This document shows, piece by piece, positions 39,201-52,100 of a stretch of 64,000 bases of DNA (position 1 is its first letter; each line of letters starts with the position of its first letter). A model generated the notes under the pieces. The model did no database searches. It saw only the letters and a program-made list of their open reading frames with translations, and was not told the DNA's origin. The translations under genes were made by a program, and so were the position numbers. Source of the stretch: Nageia nagi (taxonomy: Eukaryota > Pinophyta). The DNA is taken from positions 17,980,001-18,044,000 of the forward strand of contig JBITNC010000002.1 in NCBI GenBank assembly GCA_050084985.1, written 5' to 3'.

Positions 39201-40110
39201 AATGTGCACTAGCTCTCAAAATGAAAGGGATGATCCAACAGTCCTAACTCCTATTATGATGAGTTGATTAAATGATTTGAAGAAGAAGATAATGATGCCC
39301 TAAGCATGAGAGGTCATGATTCGATAGATTAAAGTTGTAGACAATGTTTGAGCGTAATAAATGTATTTCAAAATGACTTGGAACCAACAATGCTATCGTT
39401 AAGCACTAGAAGCATGGTACCATTTGAAGCAAGTTGTTTGAAAAAGGGTTTTGTTTTTGCCCCAACAAAAAAAGGGTTAATGATAATATGAAGCTTGATC
39501 GCTTGAATGACAATTATCCATGATTGAAGATTGTTGAGAAGATATGGTTGTGACAAGAAGATGAGAAAAAGATGGTTGAAATGATTAGATTGAATGATGA
39601 ATTGATGCCCCAATTCAAGCAAAAATAATTCATCAAATTTCGGCTAAACATAAACATTTATGCACCATAAAAAACCTTAAATGACTCTGAACCAAAGATG
39701 CCATTATCGTGGGCATATAAGACGGTGGTCCTGAGCATGATCTGATATCATTCAAAGAGGAATGAGATGAGAGAAAATAGATTCTTCGTGTTGACCTAGC
39801 AAAGGAGAGCTAATGATAATCTTAAACCGAGTTGTTGGGATGACATGCACTTGAAATCGAGCAATATGATCGATCAATACGATTTGATAGATAAGTGTGC
39901 TGAGAAGCGCAAAGTATATTGCAAGCTTCTGGATATGATGATAAAATGCGTGTTCCTTTTGCTCCAGTTCCAACTACATCCTGGGTACTTTTTTACTCCC
40001 CATTTTTTTAATGTTCATAACATCATCCCATTTTCCAACAGAAGCATATATGTTTTGAAAGTGCAACATATGGTTTCGAACTTAACTGAAAATGTTGTCT
40101 ACAATATACT
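36237..40110. other. Intergenic DNA, possible decayed LTR
   Basis: No gene is recognised. On the minus strand TATAAATAGGAGCC (TATAAATA at 38381-38374) followed by a pyrimidine-rich stretch looks like the U3/R part of an LTR. From about 38700 to 39800 the plus strand is rich in gatgaagatgaaagg-like words. I found no second copy of the suspected LTR in the window. Confidence 0.35.
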
Positions 40111-40114
40111 TTCC

Positions 40115-41310
40115 TAGTTACGCACTTTTATGAATTCTGCAAGCACCAAGCAATGTTCCCAATACTTTAATGGTTGGTTCAATTGACATGTAGTTGACAT
40201 CCTCCTCTGCCTTGTCCAGCCAACCTGCACGACCAAGAAGTCCTACAAGAGAGCTATAGTGATTCTATGTAACAAATGTTAACATTATTAGGTTTCATAT
40301 CACCCAACAATATTTGCTCAAACAATTTTAGAGCCTTTCACCATATACATGCATGGTATATCTTGAAATCATTGAATTCTGTGAAATCACATCTCTTTCA
40401 AGCAATTTATCAAATACACTTTTGGTATCCTATACACTCTCTATTGGAAATTTGGAATACATAATAATAAGTGTTATGGCCACACAAACATCAGACACTA
40501 ATCCTAATTTAATGATATCATCGTGTCCCAGAGCTGCTGAAGTTGCACATGCATTGAGAACACTTGTAAAAGTAGACTTATTGGGTTTCATGCCCAACTG
40601 TTTCATTTGAGAATAAAGTACAATCTATTCCTCGGCTTGATCATTCTGTGCATATCCTACAATTATAGAATTCAAAGAAACCCTTGTTCAGGCATTCTAT
40701 CAAACACTTCTCGGGCATCTTCTACTCTTCCATTATGCACATACCCTGCAATCACTGTATTCTAGGAAAACATATTTCTGTGTGGCATTTGATCAAAAAA
40801 AATTCTTGCCTTGTCTAGTTTTTCATTATGTGAAAGACCTGCAATCAGTCCATTCCAAGAAACCACATTATGTTCAGGCATTTTGTTAAATAATTGCTTG
40901 GTATCCTCCATGCTTTTGCATAGGACATATCCTTCTATCCTTGGCCAGTATTGGAACATGAACTAACAATCACTAGAAAGGGTAACTTCATCCACCTTGA
41001 CCTGCCCTCCTAATTTTAGAGAAAAATCCAAAGCCTCTCCTTTATGCTTCGCTTGGGCGTATCCTATAATCATTATAATCCATAAAACCATATCTCTCTC
41101 AGGCATTTTGATAGACAACTGGCATAGGTCCTCCAAAATTCCGCATTTAATATCGGCATTGATAATAGCAGTGACTGGCTGTATGCATACCTACTTCGAT
41201 CGGTAGTGAAAATTGACTTGCTCAAGAAACCCATTGCTGGTATATCCTTTGATCATGACATTCCATGCATGAATATCTGGCTTAGACATTTTTTATTTTG
41301 CAAAGGTTGG
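40115..41310 (-). pseudogene. PPR-protein pseudogene (PLS type, E-motif end)
   Basis: Minus-strand frames read as pentatricopeptide repeats: AWNVMIKGYTSNGFLEQ, MPERDMVLW, LFNKMPEHNVVSWNGLIAGL (40959-40762), FFDQMPHRNMFS, NTVIAGYVHNGRVEDAREVF, NSIIVGYAQNDQAEE, MKPNKSTFTSVLNACATSAA, LLERDVISQNSMISRYT, and at the end HYSSLVGLLGRAGWLDKAEE and VLGTLLGACRIHKSA. The order of repeats and the terminal E-like motif are those of an organelle RNA-editing or processing PPR protein. At least five stops and one frameshift (near 40680) interrupt it, and both ends are missing. Confidence 0.85.
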
Positions 41311-42240
41311 ATTCCTTAAGGGACTTAGATTTACATTTCTTTAGGGGAATAGGATTTTGTTCAAGGGGTAGGAGCTTCTCTTCAGTATCTACATTCAAAT
41401 ACTCACTATTAGCACTCACATTGTTCACGCATTCACTCTTTACTGCGATTCCCTTTATTCCCTGCTTACTAGATGGGTCTAAATAATGCATCACATTATT
41501 TATAATATCCTCGTCTTTTTCATTACTCATCACACTTATTATAGTAGCTTGAGGTTTGTTGTATCTTGCTTGTGTTTCATCAATAGTATGATACTTGTTG
41601 ATCACACTTTTACCCTTATTAGATCATTCATTGTCATTCATGACTTTGGATCATTAATTTCCACATTGTTTGATTTGGAGTATGAGTTTTCCTTGTCACT
41701 CATATTCATCACAGATATTTAATATCTATTTCAGAATCCAGATTACTTTCGTAATCCCTTAACTTTTTCGTAATATAGATTTTTTTATATTATGGTATTC
41801 ATGCTCATTAGGATTTAAATCCTTATCATTACATAGTCCTTTTGGAATTTCTTCTATGGTTACTAAACCAACATGTTTATTTGTACATTGTTCAAGTAGA
41901 TTCATAGTTGCCTACTTGGTTTTATTGACGTAAGTAAGTCTTAACCTGGAACCAATGTCAACTACCTGTTTCGAATTGATTTACAAATCCTAAAATTTCT
42001 TTTATTTTTAATCCATTGCTCAAGAAAATCTTTTTTCTTCAAATTTATTTTCACCAATTGACAGGGAACCAATGTCAACTACCTATTTCAACATGTAATT
42101 TTGTTCAAATCGACTAGAGTGCCTATTCCAACTGTAGTCTCTAAGTCGAAGCAATTAATTTCTAAGCTAGGTGGCTCTTTTGTAATCTTTTTCTAGGGTC
42201 CTTAAATGCCAACTTTTGTAATCTTTTTCTAGGGTCCTCA
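41311..42240. other. Intergenic DNA beside the PPR relic
   Basis: An open frame at 41605-41282 (minus) has no recognisable domain and reads into the PPR relic. Short direct repeats occur: ggaaccaatgtcaactacct at about 41950 and 42067, and a 37-bp tandem pair containing gtaatctttttctagggtcc at about 42180 and 42217. Confidence 0.45.
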
Positions 42241-42264
42241 AATGCCAACGGTATTTGGAGCATG

Positions 42265-42610
42265 TTGTAGCAAGCAACAAGAAGTAGATTCTTGATGGGA
42301 TCATTATGGCCCATGAAGCTATCCATACACTTAGCCAAAGAAGGAACAAAGGCCTGTTCTTGAAGCATGATCTGTCCAAGGTTTACGATAGGATCAGTTG
42401 GGCGTTTATAGCTTAAATATTTGGTAACTTTGAATTCAAGAGGGAACAGATAGCATGGCTCATAGAAGGCATCTTGTTGTTTATAACAACAAGCCCTTAA
42501 AATTTCACTTTTGGGGATCCTAATTGCTTATTTGGACATGATCTTGAATGCTTATTGAGAACATTTTCTCTTTCAAGTTAGTGAAGTCTCTTGACCATTT
42601 AAGAGATTTC
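42265..42610 (+). pseudogene. LINE reverse transcriptase fragment
   Basis: The plus strand reads ILDGIIMAHEAIHTLSQRRN then KGLFLKHDLSKVYDRISWAF, a clear match to the plant L1-type reverse transcriptase region (usually FLKLDLSKAYDR), preceded by VASNKK and a stop. A short downstream stretch is out of frame. Only about 350 bp remain. Confidence 0.8.
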
Positions 42611-43277
42611 ATTAGAAATATATATATGTAGAATCGATTTACTGTTCATTCTATAGTATATAATATATATGTACATGCTTTTGGAAAACAGTTAAATCCA
42701 GGGAATTCGATTGGATTGACAAAACTTGCTTTTGATTATTATATCAAGTTTCTGAAGCTTGTTCTCATGTGCTTTTGTGACAAATGTTAGACCTCATGTA
42801 AATGTTGTAGTTTTCGAAGATGTATAAAACCTTAACATCTGGTTTTATGATCAGTTATGGTGCAAGGATACATAGCTGCTTGCAGCATTCATGTTCTCAT
42901 CTTTTCTTATTAAGTTGTCATGCAAATTATTCCATTTCTAATTATATTAAAATCTTGTACTAACATTTGTCTTTTTTTGCTTAACAGGATTCTATTTTGT
43001 AAAATCATTCCAGAGTAGGCGGTGTGTAGTGAATTGATTTTGCCTCGGTGTATCCATCCCAAGTATTTTATACATGCAATCTAGAGACACATGTATACAG
43101 GCGTCCTCAAAGTGTACACGAAACTGGAGACTTCTTAAAAAAAGTTTATACAAACATCAAATACTCTTCAAAAGCAGATTCTTGTCAAAGGTCATGGTGC
43201 CATATGGAATGGAATGTTCATTGCATGCTTCAACTGTATGGTAGAGTTGTTAAAAGTTAAAATCAACATTTAGCATC
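42611..43277. other. Intergenic DNA
   Basis: AT-rich sequence without a recognisable gene or element. Confidence 0.4.
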
Positions 43278-43690
43278 CTTTAACACTATTAGGTTGTAGG
43301 ATCTATCAAAAGTTTTTAACTATCATCAATGTAAAGGGTGGTTTCAATTCCCCTAACAAGAAGTGATGCATAAAAGTTAACATGTAACATCCTTTAAACC
43401 TACTGGTTTGTAGGATCTATCAAGAGTTTTAAATATCACCAATGTAGGGGGTGGGAGTTGAATACAGGACCTTCAATACGGGTGCTTCACACATTACTTG
43501 TCTACCAACTCCCTAACAAGAAGTGATGGTAAAGACAATACTAGTGTTCTTTTAAACTTATTAATTTGTAGGATCTATTATTGGTTTTTAAGTATCATCA
43601 ATGTAAGAGGTGGGAATTGAACTTGGAACATTCAATGTGAATGTCTTCACATTCACTTAATTTATAGTATCTATCATCAGTTGTATGAAA
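43278..43690 (+). repeat. Dispersed repeat, three to four diverged tandem copies
   Basis: Copies begin near 43278, 43392, 43552 and (partial) 43660, each with a version of taggatctatcaagagtttt, then atcatcaatgta-gggtggg and often ttgaa. The second copy also has ctaacaagaagtgatgg at its end, which appears after the first copy too. The same sequence is found in inverse orientation at about 3600-3805. Confidence 0.7.
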
Positions 43691-44094
43691 GTGTATTCAT
43701 CTCAATGTGGAAGAATACACTGAAAGGCTCATACCCAACAAAAGAAGATTTGTACATACAGAGAATATGCAAATTAATTGCAACACAGCTATTAGAATGC
43801 AATTTTGAAGAAGAGTGTTGATATCCATCGAAGTTTAATCAGAAGACAGGTGTACTAGTTTACAAAGTGCAGCCTATGAAGTGGTGCATATACACAGAAT
43901 ACATCGCATTGATAATCTCATAGACTGCATACATTGCAGCAGGAGAACCATAGGAGATGTGCATTGTAAAGAATGCTTTGATACATATGCATAGAAGCAT
44001 GAGTACTGTTGGACAAAACGTGTAACAAAGGCGCTGCATATTGTTTGATTGCTGCACAATCAAAAGGGCAGCGTTTTCATTTATTGTTTGATTG

Positions 44095-44640
44095 TTTTAT
44101 ATGTAGAAAAATCGTGTATTGTTTTGACAATATGCACAATGCAGATATACTTTCATGGAATGCAATGTCTGCAGGATATATACATGAAACGTATAGAAAA
44201 GAAGCCATGCTAACTGTTTGATAAGATGAAGCAAAGATCTTTGTTTGCATTTTCCCAACATGATTATGGTGAATAGGCACTCCAACTCTTTGAGTAAATG
44301 AAATAAAATCCATGGTAACCTGAAACAAAGCGAAGGTCTGCAGGGATTGAAGATAGGTTACAGAATAATGTGTATATGTATTTGTAGTAAGCAGAATGTG
44401 TGTTGTATGTTTCAAATGCTTGTATCGATAGAGTTATGCCTGCCTTGACAGAGTTTTATCAGAGTAATGTTCGTAGTCAAGAAGAGATGGTTATTTTGGT
44501 CAGAACTGATGAGATTGTATGACTTTGAAAGCATGCAGCTTATATAACAGAATGTATGATGTGGACATAGTTTCTTATAATTCAATGTTTGGAGGATATG
44601 TGCATCGTGGTAAATGTAAGAAGAATATGTAAAAATGCAT
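44095..44640 (+). pseudogene. PPR-protein relic, plus strand
   Basis: VYCFDNMHNADILSWNAMSA then GYIHETYRKEAM (about 44113-44210), HDYGE-ALQLFE-MK (about 44260-44300, with stops) and LYNRMYDVDIVSYNSMFGGY (about 44540-44600) are PPR repeats in order on the plus strand. Stops and shifts between them show decay. It may be a remnant of a second PPR gene rather than of the one at 40.1-41.3 kb, since the strand differs. Confidence 0.75.
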
Positions 44641-46071
44641 AAAGCATGAAATGGTGATGAAGGGGAATCAAAAAGCCACAGTCTAGAAGTTGAAGAGCCA
44701 CCCTCAACCGTTCATGACTGTCCAAGAAAGTGAAAAGACTTGACTGTTGGTGAATTTGCCTGTGTAACTTTTGCAACTTCATATTTTATTCTCTTTTCAT
44801 TGTATAAAAAGGAACTTAAGCAACAAGTTTAAAGGGGGAATACGCCTTTTTTCAACCAAGGTTGAAACAGAGAGAGTTTGAGCAGTCGTTTTGTAATGTA
44901 AACACCTTTTTGTAATGCTCTTGGAGCCTGAAATAAAAGATAAATTTGCAGTGTTTACTATCATTTGTGATGTGACTTACGGACTGCAATCTTTCTTGTT
45001 TTTATTGTTCCTCTGAATGCAACCTCTTCTATGTCATATTTGAGATCATTTTCATTTGGAGTTTCATTTATTTCACAAGATTTTCATTTTACCTTTGTGA
45101 TTCCTAAGAATCAAATCAAGTCCTGCTCTATCTTGTTTGTCAGCTGAGTGAATGCTACTGGCTACAAGGTTGGATATCCAAACAAAGAGTCTTTCCAAAT
45201 CTGGAATGAAGGTGATTTAGACAATGCTTCATTTGTAATGAATTATGCATGTTATTATTTTATTATTTCTTCTTTTTCCTTTGTTGTTTTTTTTTTTGAA
45301 ATTAGTTCTTTCCTTTTTATTTGCTGCACAACAAATCCTGAAATGATCGCAAAACTTACAAATTTCAGTAAAGAGTGAAAGAATGCATAAAACTAAAAAC
45401 AAATTCTAGATGCCTTAAAATAATGAATAGTCATTGTCTTCTGTTTGATCAATTCTAATAGTTTTATTTCAATTTTTGTTTGCACATTTGACATAAACCT
45501 TGGGGTAACCAGTCCTTTCAAGTGGGAAAGAATAACATCTTTTCACCTCATGTTGAAGTGTCTTTCCCATTTGATACCAATTTATAAGAAGAAAGAAAAG
45601 CACATCAACTCATCTCAATTACCTCTTTTTCAGTTCTCATAAATGGAGCCCTTTCACAACCATTTCAAGCCTCCAAAGGCATCAAACAAGTTGATCCTAT
45701 TTGACCATACTTGTTCATCTTGTTTGCAAAAGACTTGTGTAGACTCATGAGGAAAAGGAAGGTGAATGTGATATCCCTTTTGTACTATAGTGCCAATTTG
45801 TAGTCACTAAGTAGATATCTTAGAGATATCCCTTGTATTTGGTCATGTTCATGGTTGTAGCTTGAGATAAGAGACATACTGGGTCATGTGTACCCCACTT
45901 GTGAGCCCCTAGCAAGATGTCTTTCTCTTAAGTAGTCATGTTAGTGTGTTTTAGGTTGGAGATCTCAAGTTGTGGGAATCCCAACAAGTCTTAGCCTCCC
46001 AGAATGGTAGTCATGCTTGTGCCACCCCAGAGAGGCCCCACACCTCAACGTTGGCTTACTGGGCTTCCAAG
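44641..46071. other. Intergenic DNA
   Basis: No gene is recognised. A stretch with tgtataaaaaggaac at about 44800 and aataaaag at 44932 has the look of a promoter plus poly(A) signal of an LTR, but no repeat partner was found. Confidence 0.35.
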
Positions 46072-46574
46072 TGTTGGAATGTATAATGCACTATTGTAAA
46101 GGTTTTGTATTAATCCTCTTTGTAAATTCACTAATACTTAATGGTATCAATAAATACCTTAAGTATTTAAGTGAATATGATAATGTAACTTGTCCTACAC
46201 TCCATGTCATTAGCATGCCCCTTGAGTAAAAGGGAGTTGCATATCATGCCTTTGTACATTGAGTAAAAGGGTGATCCAAAGAAAGATTTTGGGCTATAAA
46301 TAGAAGGCCACCTCTTTGTGATCACACACAAATTCATGAAATAAAGTTGTGCTCTAGGATAGTGATTAGGAGTTGAATTAGGAGGATTGTAAGAGATTCA
46401 TGTATGTGAATGAAGTGAGATCTAGTTAGTGGATGTACTCCTAGTTGGAGGAACCACTTTGCATCTTCAATTATATTTGTGAGATTGTCTTATTTGACTA
46501 ATTTAGATGTGAGATTGAGCTTTCATGAGATCTTGGTAATTTAGGATTGCTTTAGTTAAAGTGCAAATCCTTCA
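46072..46574 (+). repeat. 5' LTR of the older family A element
   Basis: Begins TGTTGGAATGTATAATGCAC and ends AATCCTTCA, two bases before the primer site, 503 bp. TATAAATA is at 46295-46302. Parts such as ttaagtatttaagtgaatat and ggatgtactcc are shared with the solo LTR at 18043-18539 read on its minus strand. Confidence 0.85.
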
Positions 46575-46576
46575 TT

Positions 46577-46588
46577 TGGTATCAAAGC
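46577..46588 (+). other. Primer binding site of the older element
   Basis: TGGTATCAAAGC, one base different from TGGTATCAGAGC in the complete element; complementary to initiator methionine tRNA. Confidence 0.88.
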
Positions 46589-49194
46589 TACTTGGAAGCT
46601 CCTCTTCACATCCTTGGTTTGGTGACTCATCTTCAACTTGGAGGTTTTCATTCTTAAACCTACTCTTCATTATGAGGTAAACTTAAGAGAAGGTATAACC
46701 TTCCTTCATTTTATTTGGCTTATTTCACTAATGATACTAACATATATGTTATGTGCTAATTCATTTTTTGGGGCAAAATTTTTAATAGCAATTCAATGTA
46801 ATTGTTATTCATACTAACAATTTCTATGTTAGTTGCAATTTTTTTGTTACAAAATTGCTCTAATCTTTTATTTGCCTACCTTAGTTCTTCTATTAAAAAA
46901 ATTATAATTGTATTCTACAATTTTTTTTTAATACTAACACAAAGAAAGGTAATTACATTTTACTACCATTTACTAAAATTGTTGCCATTTTTTTTCAAAT
47001 AATTGTAACTAGTTTATTCATGCAAAAGATGATCTTTATTTTTTTTAATAAATCTATCCCTGTTTCAAAAAAATGAAGGCTCTAATCATAATAAAAAATA
47101 GGGGTTAATATATATAAAAAAATTGATTTTTTTTTGAAGAAAAATATTATATTCTACAATATTGAAGTAGCAAAATATATGTGTGTATATATATATATGT
47201 ATGTATGTTTGAATTTCAATTTTTTTTTTAAACCTATGGTTCTAGATAGCTGTTTTCGATCATATGCCCTCAAATGTTCTCCTACGCGGCTCCCCCTCTA
47301 AGGGCAACGGTGTTCTCCCTAGCTACCTCCTACCTTGTTCACCTCACGCCCTTGTCGCACCTTTGTTGCTAGTCTGGACCTCGCGGCCTCCAGCATTATT
47401 CACCTCGAGCCCATGTTCTTTCCTACACAGCTCCTCGCGTCGATGATCTCTTTTGTGCAACCCCTCTCTCCTGTGGCCATAGGGTAGGTGAGAAGCAATT
47501 AGTCTTAGCGTTCTTCCTTTTTTTGTTATTGTTTTTTGAGGCCTCGCCACTTCTCTTTTTCCACTCGCGGTCCCTATTGCTTGCTTTCTTGCCCCAAGTC
47601 TTTGATTGCTTGTAAATCTTTTGTTTTTATTTAATGCACTTAGAGGCAAACTTATACTCCAAATTTAATACATTATAATCATGCTTATCATGAATTACAT
47701 TACTTTAGAGTAAGTAGATGGTCAAAAATTCATCATTGCTCTTAAATGCTCTCCTGTTTTCTAGAAAAATGTGAAAAATATAAAAGTAATTTTTTTAGGA
47801 GTATAAATTTTTTGTCTTGATAAATACTTCTAAGTATGGCTATTTACTTAGGCAAAATGATAAATTTTAGTAAACTTGACACTTTTTTACTAAGGTAAAT
47901 TTTTTTAAGAGTATTATTCCTTGTTGCCTTAAATTGTTTTATAAACAAAAGGTGGGGAATGCTATTTTTAAGTAAAAAGGAGAATTGTTGGAATGAATGC
48001 ATACTTAGTTTTTTAGCATACAAGTATTTTTTCTTTCCTTAGTTAAATTTCTTAGGTAAAGCTAGTATGTTATCTTTAAAGATAAAATTTTAAGTTAAAA
48101 GGGGGAATTTGTATAAATTTCTTACTTAAATTTTATTTAGATTTTGCATGCTAAATCTTTTACTTTATAATGCATGCTTCTTAATCTTGTGTAGGAATAA
48201 TGCATGCTTAGTACTTAATTTTTAAGTAAAATTATGCATGATTCTTACTTTTAAGTTAAATGATGCATGCTACTTATTTTTTTAAGTTAATAATGCATAC
48301 TTAATTTTTTAAGTTATGGGATAGATGCATGCCAATTTTTTATGCAAAGTATGGAATGGACTTGTGCAAATAAAGAATGATATAAATATGTCCTTTAGGG
48401 GTTGGCAAACAAAACCTATTGGACTCTTAGGTTTCAAAAATTGCAAATGGATGATGGGTTTACTTATGCTCTTTTTACTTCATGTTTTGCATTTTGCTTT
48501 ATTTACTTATGCAAAAATCGTAAACACTGATTGACCAACCTCCTAAAATGAACACATCTGTATGTACATTCTGTAACATGATTTGTTTGGGGAGCCATGA
48601 GATGAGGACAAGCAGATTGGAGCCTTTAAGTTCAACGATCAAAATGGTGAAAATTTCGTACTTATCAATTACCTTAATTTCTTTGTTAATCTGGATATAA
48701 CTCCAATAGATGGACAAATATGTGTGTAGTGATACCACATGTCTACACATCTATTTAGGGATTATCCTGATAATCTAGGAGGATAACTTGAAACCTAATC
48801 AAACGTAATAATTTGATCGATCTAATATGTGTCATAACCTTGAAAAATAGTAGGTACTTCTCCTTATGAGAGTATAATTTTGCCCAAAAGCTAACTAGTT
48901 GAGGATTGATAGTACTTGGGCTCCACCTTGCGAGCATCCATGTGAAAGCTTAATTTTAAACAAGAAAATAAACCTCAACAATATCACTTTGCATCTACAA
49001 TTCTTAGTGATGACAAAAGTATTTGGGTACATGGGATGTATATTTGAATTGTAAAATATTTACATTTGTGAATCAAATCAAGCATGTCTCTAGTATTAAA
49101 ATTAACATGTATTATTTATTTGGATTAAAACTTAACATGTAATGTTGTTTTTTGAACTACATGCTTATTATTTATTCACATTCTTGTGTAACAA
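46589..49194 (+). other. 2.6-kb leader of the older family A element
   Basis: Aligns in parts with the leader of the complete element: just after the primer site, and at about 48500-48960 just before gag. A GC-rich pyrimidine-biased block lies at 47260-47600. From 48167 to 48332 the palindrome-like ATGCATGC or a close variant recurs six times at 25-40 bp spacing among TTAAGT words. No protein was recognised. Confidence 0.65.
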
Positions 49195-52100
49195 ATGGAA
49201 GACACTTTCTTACCAAACACATTCTCAACGGTTCCAACTTTGGTATTTGGGAACCATGAATGAGAGCTGAATTACAAGTAAGAAAACTTTGGCAAATAGT
49301 GAATGAGAACGTTATTGCTCCTATAGATGAGAAGGCACTTGAGGCCTACAACACGAAGAATGAATTGGCAACCTCCATGATTTTTCATGCAGTTTCAAAT
49401 AATGTGCTCCTTATAATTTCAACTTCAACCTCAACAAAGAAAGCTTGGAATAAGCTTAAGCAAATCTACTTTGGATCTAAGAATTCTAGAAGGTTCACTA
49501 TTCTCCAAAATTTACTTCAATCTCGTAAAGGGGAAGATGAAAATGTTGCCATCTACTTCAACAAAATCATTGACCTTAGGACCCAACTTATTGCTTATGG
49601 GTGCAATTGAATCAATAATGAGTTTATGGTATTCATCATTCTTTAAAGCTTTTTTTCAAAGTTTGGTAACTTTGTGATGATTATTGAAATTGGGCTTGAT
49701 GATGAAGAAGAAGTCTTCTCCCTTGAGAACATTTCTAGGCTCCTTTTGAAGCATTAGAAAACTCTTAACAAAAAAGTGTTGATTTCTTCTCTAAAGGATA
49801 ATAATGTTGCTTTAAGAGCAAGCAAAAATTCTTTCAAGAAGTTCAATCATCATAAGAAATATTATCTTTCTTCTTCTAGAAGATTTGAAAAAAGAGGCAA
49901 TCACAACAATAACAGTAATCAGGGAAACAATAACTACTTCAACCAAAAAGATAGAAAAGGCAAGGTAAGTAAACCAAATTCTAAGGCAAAATTTGATAAA
50001 AATTGTAAATTTTGTGCTATTCATGGTCATAAATAAATTAATTTCTATAAAATGAAAAGAGAGGAAAAGAACAAGGGTAATGAAAATGTAAAGAACTTCA
50101 AAAGAAAGAATATAAAAGTTAGATTTGTTGTTGTGCTCTACTCCATGATGCATACTCTTTCGATTGATTAGATTATTGATTTTGGTTGCACTAATCATTT
50201 ATGCTTTGAAAAAGATAAGTTTGAAAATTTTCACAAGTATAAGAAAAATGCAGTTATGATAGGTGATAATTCTATCCTTGAAGTCCAAGGAATTGGAAGT
50301 GTGTTGATTCATGAGAAAGTTCTTGAAAATGTGCTCTATGTTCCCAAGCTTAGGATGAATCTTCTCTTCATGATTCAAATTGCAAGAAAAAGGTACTCAT
50401 TTGAGTTTGACTCTCAATCTTGGTGCATTAAGAAGGCACTTGCCACACTAGTTAAAGGGTCAGTAAAAGATGATCTCTATATTATGGATCAAATTTTAGC
50501 AAAGATGTGTCTTGCTACAAATGTGTGTTTTAGAGGTAATCTTTGGCACCAACATTTAGGGCACCTTAACCACAAGAGTATTCAATTCATAAAAAATCAA
50601 GAACTTGTGAAAGGTTTACCTTCAATTGATCTATGTGAGAAGTGCATCCTTGGTAAGATGAATAGATAAAAGTTTGAAAAAGATAAGCCAATAAGAGCAT
50701 CTCAACCTCTTCAACTTGTGCATTTAGATTTAATGGGTTTGTTTTAGACTAAGTCGCTTGAAGGAGCATCTTATGTCTTGACCTTCATCTACGACTTTAG
50801 TAGGATGACCTTTGGCTATCTACTTGAGCACAAAGATCAAACCTTTGAGAGTTTTAAGAATTTTAAAAATTTAGTTGAAAATCAAATTAATCTTAAAATC
50901 AAGATGTTGAGATCAAATAATGGGGAAGAATATAATAGCAATGAGTTCAATGTCTATTGCACTAAATATAGAATCAATAGGCAATTTACAATTCCATACA
51001 CTCCTTAGCAGAATGATGTTGTCAAAAAGAAAAATAGGATAATTATGGAGATGGTTAGATACATGTTGGGTAACCTTCTTAGTTTCTTATGGGGTGAAGC
51101 TATGAGCACTGCTATTTACACCTTGAATAGGTGTCCCACAAAAGTTGTTTAGGGTAAAACTCATTTTGATGCATGGTTAGGAAGAAAACCTAACATTTCT
51201 CATCTTAAAGTGTTTGGTAGTGAAGCATTCTCCTACATTATTTATGAGAAAAAGAAAAAGTTAGATAAAAAAGCTAAAAAATGTATTTTTATGGGTTATG
51301 ATAGTCAACATAGAGGCTACATGTTATACTCTCCATCCTACAAAGGAGTATTTATTTCTAAGGATGTAAAGTTCAATGAACTTCATGAAGAATTTTATAA
51401 GGATGTTGATGATTTAGATGACTCATCAATTGCACATAGCTGGTTGGATATTGATGTAGATAAGTCATCTTAAGAGCAAACTTTTTCAACACAAAGGGTA
51501 ACAAAGAGCATAACCTTGAACAAATCGTTATTTGCCAAAATTGATAACAAAAATAAGCCCTCATCTTTCAAAGAAGCTTCAAAGCAAGAATGCTAGATGG
51601 AAGCCATGAAAGTGGAATATAAGGTGCTTATAAAAAATGAAACTTAGGACTTAGTTTTTTATCCCAATAAGAAGAATGTGATTGGCAATAAGTGGATCTA
51701 CAAGGTCAAGTTCAATTCAGTTGGAAACATTGAGAAATACAAAGTAAGGTTAGGAGCTAAAGGTTTTGCTTAGAAATATGGTGTAGATTATGAGGAAACC
51801 TTTGCTCCCATGGTAAAGATGCCTACTATGAGAATTATCTTTTCTCTTTTTATAGCTCAAAGATGGAAAATTTTTCAACTTGACGATAAGAGTGCATTTC
51901 TCAATGGTGATTTAGATGTTGATATCTTCATGAATCAATTAGAAGCGTTTATTACGGAAGGCAAAGAGTCTTTTGTGTGCAAGCTAAAGAAGTCATTGTA
52001 TAGACTTAAGTAAGCACCTAAAGCTTGGTACAAGAAGATTTCATGATACTTTGCAGACATTGGATTTTCCAAATGCTTCTCTAACTTCAATCTATATGTG

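Noticed and set aside
41282-41605. 107-codon minus-strand frame next to the PPR relic
   Set aside because: Low-complexity, polar and without any recognised domain; probably chance or part of the decayed PPR 5' side.
47264-47649. Open frames on both strands in the GC-rich leader block of the older element
   Set aside because: Both are explained by the local lack of AT-rich stop codons; no domain is visible.
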